A stretch of 64,000 bases of DNA from Flavitalea plasmicola (GTDB taxonomy: Bacteria > Bacteroidota > Bacteroidia > Chitinophagales > Chitinophagaceae), in contig NZ_JAUOTO010000004.1 of assembly GCF_030546645.1 (NCBI RefSeq), forward strand, positions 372,001 through 436,000, written 5' to 3'. The notes beneath the pieces are model-generated. The model ran no database searches. It was not told the DNA's origin and saw nothing but the letters and a program-made list of their open reading frames with translations. Position 1 is the first letter of the stretch. Each line of letters opens with the position of its first letter. Shown one piece after another: positions 36,342 to 42,917 of the stretch. The translations under genes were made by a program, and so were the position numbers.

Positions 36342-38999
36342 ATGCCTGTTATGCAAGATCACTCCACGAACGTGTTGAAGTTTTGGCGCTCCGTTGAGAC
36401 GTTTACGTTGCCTGATATTCCTTATGCTTTTCAAGATACTGACAACAAGAGATATACGGTGTTGGGGCCGCCGGTCCGGCTGCCCTGGGAGCCAGGTGAG
36501 TTGCCCGCGGTCCCTGAAAGCAAGCAGTGGAAGCATACCTTATATTTTCATACCGTTTTAAAAGGGGGAGTCGTCGATCTGTTGGCAAAGCTTACCGGAT
36601 CGAAGGAGTATCGAGAGCCTGTGTATGGCCTTACCTGTCTTTCGGCGTTGGTGCTGGACGGGTCGGGACGGCCATCGGAGCGGGGGTATACGCCGGCCGG
36701 CTTTATTTATGGGATAAAGGTCATCGAGGATGGAATGGATTTCGAGGAGTTGCCCGGGCTTTTGAAGGAGGCACAGACATCATACCTGGTACGATTCGGA
36801 TTGGATAAGGAGGTTCGTATAGCGGATTGGAAAGTGTTGGAAAAGGAGCTGGATCATCTTCGGAGGTTGACGCGGAAGGCATTGCCGGTGCAGGAAGGCG
36901 TTGTATGTATTTCGGAGGTTGTAGCCGCCGGAGCAAATGCGGATTCTCCTTTTCTCAATAGTTATTATCTGCACGATCTGAATACATTGATCGGCAGCTC
37001 AGGGATGGGCGGTCCGATGGAGACCTTTTTGAATGCTGTGGTGGATACGGGTTCGCGTCGTGATCTGCTGGACAGGCGTGTTCTGCTGGAGGCATTGCAT
37101 CCGGCTTATTTGTCTGCCGGACGTTGGCCTTCCTCTCCGGATCATGGCTTGTATGCGGGTCAGCAGGCTGCATTGGGGTTGGCCATGTCAGGCTTGCGGG
37201 AAAGATCGACCTTGCTGGGGATCAATGGACCTCCGGGTACGGGTAAGACGACCTTACTGCGGGAGGTGATCGCGGATGTCGTTGTTGGCCGGGCTAAGCG
37301 ATTATTGAAAGGGAAGGTCACGGAGCTGTTTTCCGGAGGATGGAAAGGCATTGTCGATAGAACGGGCTGTTATACCATCGATCGGGAGGTCTTTGGCAAT
37401 GACGGTGTCGTGGTGACGAGCAATAACAATACGGCGATTGAAAATATTTCCAGGGAATTACCGCTGTTGGGGAGTATCGACCGGGAGACTTTCGGGGAAG
37501 CGGAATATTTCTCTGAGATGGCTGCCTTTCTCGGCGAGGAGCCCAGCTGGGGTATGATGAGCGCGGTGCTGGGGAGGTCGGAGAACAGGGCGGTATTCGT
37601 CAACCGGTTTTGGTTCAATAAAGGGAAAGGTTTTGGCAAATATTTGAAGGAAGCGTCTTTGGATGTTGGTGTTTATAAAAGGAGCCTGGCTCATTATGAG
37701 GAGACGGCCGGGGAACTACAGGAACTGCTGGATGAATATGCGGCTTTTAGCGCACTCGCTTGCGCTTATCATGAGCGGCTGCTTTCGGGAGGGGAGGATT
37801 TGGAGGAGCTGGCTTCGGCGTTGTTTGCCAGGTATGGCATCGGTGCGGCGGAACTACCTGGTGCCGGGTTTACGGACCTGTCCTTTTCTCAGATCCACCG
37901 CATGAGGCCATATTCTTCACGCAAAATCAATATTCTCAGGAGCAGGATCTTCTTACGCAGTCTGGAGCTACATGAGTGGGCGATCAAGGTCAATGCGCGG
38001 AGCTTTAACTGTAATCTTGGCGCTTTTGTCGACATGCTGTCGAATAAGCATATGAACTTTATGGACGAAGGGATTGCCGCCACCTTATGGAATACCTTTT
38101 TCTTTTGTATCCCGGTCGTTTCGGTGACATTGGCTTCCTTTCAGCGGCAATTTCCTTTGATGGGGCAGGGCTCCATTGGCTGGCTGCTGCTGGATGAAGC
38201 GGGACAGGCGACGCCGGCGGCAGCTTGCGGGGCTATCTGGCGGAGTGAAAGAGCCATCATCATCGGGGATACGTTGCAGATCCCACCGGTCGTCACCATC
38301 CCTGCCGGGCTGGGGCAACTGTTGCAAAGTGTTTATGGCATTACCGAGGATTGCTGGAACCCCCTCTGTCATTCAGCTCAGTTCCTGGCGGACCGGGTTA
38401 CCGCATATGGGACCTATATTGGAAGGCCCGATACCTGGACGGGTATGCCTTTACGCGCTCACCGGCGATGTGGCGAACCGATGTTCTCTATTGCCAATCG
38501 TATTGCGTATAACGGACAGATGGTGTCCGTGCGGAAGGAGGCCGTAGCTGATGTCCCTACCGGTGAAAGCGGCTGGATAGATGTTGCTACAGGGACATCG
38601 CTGGAGGGACATGTGATTGCCGAAGAGATACAAGTGGTGGGGGATCTGCTTCAGCAGCTTGTTTACTTTCCGGGGCGGGTGTATATCATCTCCCCTTTCA
38701 GGAGTGTGGCCCGTGTTTGCCGGGAGCGATTTTATGAAAAGGGTCGGGTAACCTGCGGGACGATCCATACATTTCAAGGGAAGGAAGCGGATATCGTAGT
38801 TCTGGTGTTAGGGACCATGCCTGGGAGTATTCAGGCAAGGAATTGGGTGGCTCAAAGTCCTAATATGTTGAATGTAGCGGTTACGCGGGCTAAGGAGCGG
38901 TTGTATGTGATAGGGAACAGGAAGGTTTGGAGTAAGCACCGGTATTTCGATCAGCTGGCGGGGCGATTGAAGGTGAGGGAGGGTGGGAGGTTGTTTTAG
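36342..38999 (+). CDS. Upf1/DNA2-like superfamily 1 helicase
   Basis: 885 residues from ATG 36342 (a GTG at 36333 and ATG at 36351 are also possible). Helicase motifs: Q-motif region GLYAGQQAALGLAM (about 269-282), Walker A GINGPPGTGKTTLLREV (about 293-309), Walker B/II WLLLDEAGQATPAA, motif III GDTLQIPPVV, motif V GTIHTFQGKEADIVVLV, motif VI NVAVTRAKERLYVIGN. The DEAG box and the TRAKE end are typical of the Upf1/DNA2 branch. A long insert (about 375-540) separates motifs I and II. The N-terminal 270 residues match no domain I know. No nuclease domain is apparent. It could act in DNA repair, RNA metabolism or defence; the neighbours do not decide. Confidence 0.85.
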   Translation: MPVMQDHSTNVLKFWRSVETFTLPDIPYAFQDTDNKRYTVLGPPVRLPWEPGELPAVPESKQWKHTLYFHTVLKGGVVDLLAKLTGSKEYREPVYGLTCLSALVLDGSGRPSERGYTPAGFIYGIKVIEDGMDFEELPGLLKEAQTSYLVRFGLDKEVRIADWKVLEKELDHLRRLTRKALPVQEGVVCISEVVAAGANADSPFLNSYYLHDLNTLIGSSGMGGPMETFLNAVVDTGSRRDLLDRRVLLEALHPAYLSAGRWPSSPDHGLYAGQQAALGLAMSGLRERSTLLGINGPPGTGKTTLLREVIADVVVGRAKRLLKGKVTELFSGGWKGIVDRTGCYTIDREVFGNDGVVVTSNNNTAIENISRELPLLGSIDRETFGEAEYFSEMAAFLGEEPSWGMMSAVLGRSENRAVFVNRFWFNKGKGFGKYLKEASLDVGVYKRSLAHYEETAGELQELLDEYAAFSALACAYHERLLSGGEDLEELASALFARYGIGAAELPGAGFTDLSFSQIHRMRPYSSRKINILRSRIFLRSLELHEWAIKVNARSFNCNLGAFVDMLSNKHMNFMDEGIAATLWNTFFFCIPVVSVTLASFQRQFPLMGQGSIGWLLLDEAGQATPAAACGAIWRSERAIIIGDTLQIPPVVTIPAGLGQLLQSVYGITEDCWNPLCHSAQFLADRVTAYGTYIGRPDTWTGMPLRAHRRCGEPMFSIANRIAYNGQMVSVRKEAVADVPTGESGWIDVATGTSLEGHVIAEEIQVVGDLLQQLVYFPGRVYIISPFRSVARVCRERFYEKGRVTCGTIHTFQGKEADIVVLVLGTMPGSIQARNWVAQSPNMLNVAVTRAKERLYVIGNRKVWSKHRYFDQLAGRLKVREGGRLF

Positions 39000-39002
39000 A
39001 CC

Positions 39003-40220
39003 TTATGGATATAATAGATATTTTTTTCTCATCTGCTTGTATTTGCTTAATCCTGGTTCCCAGCTCCTGCGGATCTCTTCTTCGCTTTTACCGGCGATGA
39101 TCTGGTCTTTAAAAGCTGTAGTTCCAGCCAGTTTATTAATATCACCCATCTGTTTGCTAAACGTGCGATCGAAGAATTTCTCTTTGGCCGGATAGGCTTT
39201 ATATAGTTCTATCATCCACTGTATGTTGATCTTTCCTGCTTTGCGGAGGCCGTCAGCATTGTATGTTCTCAGGTCCAGGCCATAACATTGCTGGTCCTGG
39301 TGCAAAGGCGTTTCGGACATCCCGGGCAGGCTGACGGGTGTGAAGGAAAAAGCGTATTTCCCTTTCAGGTCGGGGCTGCCCAATATGGTAAAAGGCATAT
39401 GAGTGCCACGGCCCTGGCTGATGATGGTGCCTTCGAACAGGCACAGGGAAGGATAGAGCAGGATGGACTGCTGGGTGTTGAGGTTGGGGGAGGGATTTAC
39501 CGGCAGATCATAGTGTATGCTATGAGCATAGTTCTTCACTCTTATGATCTTCAGCTTGCACTGCGCTTTGTTGGGCAGCCAACCTTCGCCATTGATCATT
39601 TGGGCGAACTCTCCGATCGTCATTCCATGGGTTATGGGGATAGGGAACTGGCCGATGCCGGACTTCAGGTTCATGTCGAGGATGGGGCCGTCGACATAGC
39701 CGTTGGGATCGGGGCGATCGAGTATCAGCAGTTCTTTCCCGGATTCGGCACATGCCTCCATGATATCCCTGAGGGTATTGATATAGGTATAGAAGCGGCA
39801 CCCTACGTCCTGGACGTCGAAGACCATGATGTCTATGGCTTCCATATCTTCTTTGGACGGCTTTCTTTTGCGGCCATAAAGGGAGATGATGGGGATGCCA
39901 GTCGCCGAATCGATCTCATCGGATACTTTGGCGCCATTGCTGGCTTTCCCCCGGAAGCCGTGTTCGGGACCGAATACTTCCCGGATATCGACCTTCAGCT
40001 TGTGTAAGCTGTCTACGATGGATTGGTTGTGTATAACGGAAGTAGGATTTACCAGCATGCCTACTCTTTTACCTTTTAACAGGGGTAAATAGGCGGCTGT
40101 CTGGTCAGCTCCGGTGATGATGGGTTGGCGCCCAGGCGCTATTGGTTCAATTATGCTGCCTGCGCTTATGGATAGGATGGAGAGGAACAGTAGTACGGGG
40201 AACTGCCACTTTAGGAGCAT
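39003..40220 (-). CDS. namZ: DUF1343 / NamZ-type exo-beta-N-acetylmuramidase, exported
   Basis: 405 residues from ATG 40220, chosen because MLLKWQFPVLLFLSILSISA is a signal peptide (the frame extends 20 residues upstream). The DUF1343 pattern is clear: GKRVGMLVNPTSVI, FGPEHGFRGKAS, IPIISLYGRKRKPS, DIMVFDVQDVGCRFYTYI, LDRPDPNGYVDGP. In Bacteroidetes NamZ removes N-acetylmuramic acid from peptidoglycan fragments during wall recycling. Its stop is 3 bp from the convergent helicase stop. No muramic-acid permease or kinase is seen here. Confidence 0.88.
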   Translation of the reverse strand: MLLKWQFPVLLFLSILSISAGSIIEPIAPGRQPIITGADQTAAYLPLLKGKRVGMLVNPTSVIHNQSIVDSLHKLKVDIREVFGPEHGFRGKASNGAKVSDEIDSATGIPIISLYGRKRKPSKEDMEAIDIMVFDVQDVGCRFYTYINTLRDIMEACAESGKELLILDRPDPNGYVDGPILDMNLKSGIGQFPIPITHGMTIGEFAQMINGEGWLPNKAQCKLKIIRVKNYAHSIHYDLPVNPSPNLNTQQSILLYPSLCLFEGTIISQGRGTHMPFTILGSPDLKGKYAFSFTPVSLPGMSETPLHQDQQCYGLDLRTYNADGLRKAGKINIQWMIELYKAYPAKEKFFDRTFSKQMGDINKLAGTTAFKDQIIAGKSEEEIRRSWEPGLSKYKQMRKKYLLYP

Positions 40221-40282
40221 GGTACGTTGCGTTAGGTTTCCGGAAAGATACAAAAAGTATTTTGAGCGTATTTGCAACAACG

Positions 40283-40591
40283 TTATACATTTTTATGAGA
40301 AGCTGAATTATTGTCATCGTTATGCCGTATCAGCAAGGGCAGCAAGTCCCGATAATCCACGTTGAAAAGCCCCGCCAGCGTTGCCAACTGCTTTACCTGC
40401 ATGAGTTCAGGATCCCGGATGAGTTGACCAAGCCGCTTTGAATCGAGGTCTAAGAGGGCCGCAAATTCGCTTTCTGGCAGATAATCAAGGAGTTGAGCAA
40501 AACGGGTAATACTTCCTGTCTTAATAGCGTCATGTATAGCAATATACCGTTGGTCAGGCGAGGTGGTTTCGGAAAGGGAACGAGAAGGCAT
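40283..40591 (-). CDS. Small helical protein, paralogue 1 of a local family
   Basis: 102 residues from ATG 40591; a TTG at 40612 would add 7. The core DQRYIAIHDAIKTGSITRFA, then LLDYLPESEFAALLDL, RLGQLIRDPELMQ and VKQLATLAGLFNVDYRDL, aligns by eye with the proteins at 40909-41178 and 46123-46422. The last part recalls the end of XRE-type helix-turn-helix domains (iA-L-fgv-l). It may be a DNA-binding regulator. An exact TAnnTTTG box (TATCTTTG, 40610-40617 on the minus strand) lies 18 nt upstream. Confidence 0.7.
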   Translation of the reverse strand: MPSRSLSETTSPDQRYIAIHDAIKTGSITRFAQLLDYLPESEFAALLDLDSKRLGQLIRDPELMQVKQLATLAGLFNVDYRDLLPLLIRHNDDNNSASHKNV

Positions 40592-40664
40592 AATGCTGGC
40601 TTTTGCCTCCAAAGATAACGCAGGCGGTCTTTATGTGCTCCGGAAAGCCCGTCATGAAAAAATG

Positions 40665-40677
40665 CTAATTAAATTAG
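40665..40677. promoter_or_regulatory. Palindrome CTAATTAAATTAG
   Basis: A 13-bp palindrome with one central base, between the divergent paralogue genes. It has the same CTAA-N5-TTAG geometry as the site in the dnaE promoter (45941-45953). A TATTTTTG box on the plus strand (40700-40707) lies 22 bp away and could drive the gene at 40909. Confidence 0.4.
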
Positions 40678-40790
40678 TTTAATATTCCAATAAATTTAGT
40701 ATTTTTGGATTGTAAAAATTACCTATTGCTTTGTTTTCCAGCATAGGCCCGGTGTTGACCGGGATAAGGAAGTCCGGGATCGCAGAAAAG

Positions 40791-40860
40791 GTGAAATTGG
40801 TATCTAAAAAGTGAAAGAACAGCAGAGAAAAAGTGAAAAAGCGGCAGGTAAAATGAGAAA
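40791..40860 (+). repeat. Phased GTGAAA repeats before the 40909 gene
   Basis: GTGAAA preceded by an A-run occurs at 40791, 40811 and 40833, with a degenerate fourth copy (ATGAGAAA) near 40853: spacing 20-22 bp, about two helical turns. A GC hairpin, CCCGGT-GTTG-ACCGGG, stands upstream at 40748-40763. If transcription starts near 40712, this is a 200-nt leader. Confidence 0.5.
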
Positions 40861-40908
40861 AAACTGCATAGAGAAACCTGGGAAAATCTTTTAACCTTTT
40901 CTTTGACT

Positions 40909-41178
40909 ATGCGACCACGGGATCCGCGTTATGAAGTCATTAAACCGATGCTGAATGAAGGGAAAATCCACTCTTTTCCGGATATCTTCAAGTTTATTAA
41001 AAAATCGGTTGTCGCGGCTGATCTGGGGAAACGAGGTCCTCGTTTTACCGAGTTAATCAATAAGGTGGAGGATTTTACCGTAAAGGAGCTGCTGATCATC
41101 GCCCGGCTATGCGGGCTGACCTCGGCGGAGATGTTCAAGTTAGTGGAAGCAGAACTGGCTAAACGCAACAACAAATAG
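40909..41178 (+). CDS. Small helical protein, paralogue 2 of a local family
   Basis: 89 residues from ATG 40909. DPRYEVIKPMLNEGKIHSFP, then DIFKFIKKSVVAADLGKRGP, RFTELINKVEDFTVKEL and LIIARLCGLTSAEMFKLVE. Short helices, basic overall, resembling an XRE-like domain in which the recognition part is replaced by a RF-x-x-LI segment. The closest relative in the window is paralogue 3 (46123-46422), which shares DPR, SF-DI, K-V, LGK, RF-ELM/ELI and IA-L. It has a long leader with phased repeats and is followed by a good terminator (41266-41292). Confidence 0.75.
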   Translation: MRPRDPRYEVIKPMLNEGKIHSFPDIFKFIKKSVVAADLGKRGPRFTELINKVEDFTVKELLIIARLCGLTSAEMFKLVEAELAKRNNK

Positions 41179-41265
41179 TGATGCACACCCTGGGTACCAT
41201 GACCATTGCCTATTGGCGCCTTTCCTATTAACACCAGGCAGACCCTTATCACGACCTTTCCAATC

Positions 41266-41292
41266 AAGCCGGCTGTAAAGCCGGCTTTTTTA
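41266..41292 (+). terminator. Terminator after paralogue 2
   Basis: AAGCCGGC-TGTAAA-GCCGGCTT followed by a T-run (41286-41291): a strong intrinsic terminator about 90 bp after the stop at 41178. Confidence 0.85.
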
Positions 41293-41314
41293 TCTATAGA
41301 ACCCATTACCGGCT

Positions 41315-41554
41315 ATGCCCTACTTCCGAATTACCGTAATAAAGCAAAACGGACTGAAATATTCCGGTGTCCGCCATTTTCCGGAGAGTCTGACCTATAA
41401 ACAAGTGGAAGCACAGGTGTGGCAAAAGGCGAGGGATACCATTGGCAGGCTGGCCATCTCGGATATCAGGATCGAAAATGTGCCTGCTGATCATCCGGAG
41501 GTGGTGGCTTATATCCTGCGGGAGCGGGATGCTTCCTTCAGGTCTAAAAAATGA
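41315..41554 (+). CDS. Small hypothetical protein, 79 residues
   Basis: ATG 41315 to a stop at 41554. MPYFRITVIKQNGLKYSGVR, then HFPESLTYKQVEAQVWQKAR and IRIENVPADHPEVVAYIL: a beta-alpha-beta pattern, soluble and basic. It starts 23 bp after the terminator of the previous gene. I do not recognise a family. Confidence 0.65.
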   Translation: MPYFRITVIKQNGLKYSGVRHFPESLTYKQVEAQVWQKARDTIGRLAISDIRIENVPADHPEVVAYILRERDASFRSKK

Positions 41555-41619
41555 AGGGGTTTTTACCTATTTTAACAATTAAACCGGCTTATTAACAGAA
41601 TGCTAACCGGGAACCGACT

Positions 41620-41732
41620 TACCTTTGTGTTGATGATTTGAATATCATCTTTCATAACAGAACAGATAAATTTTCTCATAAGCAGTTAGTTTTGGTTACG
41701 AACCCCTGTTTCCACAGGGGTTCTGTTTTTTA
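41620..41732 (+). ncRNA. Candidate small RNA ending in an intrinsic terminator
   Basis: An exact -7 box TACCTTTG (41620-41627) is followed by about 100 nt with no frame of note: hairpin GATGAT-TTGAAT-ATCATC (41632-41649), an unstructured AT-rich stretch, then a terminator hairpin (41701-41722) with a T-run. No TTG is found at the usual -33 distance. Transcription from an upstream gene is the alternative. Confidence 0.35.
41701..41732 (+). terminator. Intrinsic terminator before dinB
   Basis: AACCCCTG-TTTCCA-CAGGGGTT (41701-41722) then CTG and six T. It faces the plus strand; on the minus strand, after dinB, it has no U-tract. Confidence 0.8.
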
Positions 41733-41746
41733 TGTGCCTGGCTGGG

Positions 41747-42907
41747 TCAGTGACGCGGAACACCTACGGCTCTCATAAGGGACTGTTCTCCAAAGCGCCT
41801 TTTTATATGATCGATGGATTGATATAGCCTGATATTCTCCTGCGTGTCCTCATACAGCTTGATCTGATAATTTCCCGGCACGAGGCGTGTAAAACGAATC
41901 CCCAGGAGCCTTATGAGCATGCGCCTGTCATATAGCTTCTCAAAGATCTCCTGCGCCGTCTGTAAGAGCAGCAGGTCTGCATTGCTATAGTCGATGGTCT
42001 TTTGTTTGACGACGGTATCGAAATTGGAATAGCGCAGCTTTACCGTCACGCACCCTGTCAGCTTGTTCTGCGACCGCAGCTCGAAGCCGATGGCTTCTGT
42101 CATACGGACCAGCTCGGCATGAAGGAATTTAAGATCAATGGTATCCGTCTGGAAGGTCCGTTCCGTGGAAATAGATCGCTGCTCACGGTAAGGTATGACT
42201 GGAGAGTCGTCAAGGCCGTTGGCTTTTCGCCAGAGGTCGATGCCTGTCTTGCCGAATAAAGTTTCCATCATTTCAACCGGGATGGCTGCCAGCGTCCTTA
42301 CGGTCTCCACTCCCCGCCGGATGAGCTTGCCCGCATTCTCCTGGCCGATGCCGGGCAACTTGCCTATCTTCAAAGGCGCCAGGAAATTTTTTTCTTCCCC
42401 AAAGGGAATTTCTATCTGCCCATTGGGCTTTACCTCATTGGTGGCTACTTTGCTGATGAGCTTATTACTTGCCAGCCCATACGAGATGGGCAGGCCACTC
42501 TCCATCAGTACCTTTTTCTTCAGCTTCTCGACGAAAAGGCTGCAGCCATGATATTTGTCCATGCCTGTCATGTCAATGTAGAACTCGTCGATAGATGCTT
42601 TTTCAAATAGCGGCGTATCGTCCCGCAGGATGTCCGTTACGAGCCTGGAGTATTTGGCGTACGACTCCATATCACCCCTGATGATGAGAGCTTCGGGGCA
42701 TAGCCGGCGGGCCATCCTAATGGGCATGGCGCTGTGAATACCAAACTTCCGGGCTTCATAACTGCAGGCGGCAACCACGCCCCGGTCGCCGGAACCTCCG
42801 ACTATCAGCGGCCGGCCTTTGAGCCTGGAATCTTTCAGGCATTCCACCGAAACAAAGAAAGCGTCCAGGTCAAAATGGGCTATATGCCTATTTGGATTAA
42901 GAAACAT
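41747..42907 (-). CDS. dinB: DNA polymerase IV-type Y-family polymerase
   Basis: 386 residues from ATG 42907 (MFLNPNRHIAHFDLDAFFVS); the longer frame to 42955 would run back into dnaE. Y-family motifs: FDLDAFFVSVEC (metal-binding Asp), KASIDEFYIDMTGM (catalytic Asp-Glu), the helix-hairpin-helix thumb LPGIGQENAGKLIRRG, and a C-terminal little finger. It copies across DNA lesions at the cost of errors. The start lies 10 nt after the dnaE stop, so both polymerases are made together. The end of the chain shows no clear clamp-binding peptide. Confidence 0.95.
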   Translation of the reverse strand: MFLNPNRHIAHFDLDAFFVSVECLKDSRLKGRPLIVGGSGDRGVVAACSYEARKFGIHSAMPIRMARRLCPEALIIRGDMESYAKYSRLVTDILRDDTPLFEKASIDEFYIDMTGMDKYHGCSLFVEKLKKKVLMESGLPISYGLASNKLISKVATNEVKPNGQIEIPFGEEKNFLAPLKIGKLPGIGQENAGKLIRRGVETVRTLAAIPVEMMETLFGKTGIDLWRKANGLDDSPVIPYREQRSISTERTFQTDTIDLKFLHAELVRMTEAIGFELRSQNKLTGCVTVKLRYSNFDTVVKQKTIDYSNADLLLLQTAQEIFEKLYDRRMLIRLLGIRFTRLVPGNYQIKLYEDTQENIRLYQSIDHIKRRFGEQSLMRAVGVPRH

Positions 42908-42917
42908 ATTATTCGAA

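Noticed and set aside
40741-40908. CRISPR-like array (GTGAAA repeats)
   Set aside because: Repeat units are only about 10 bp, imperfect, with 10-bp spacers and no cas genes.
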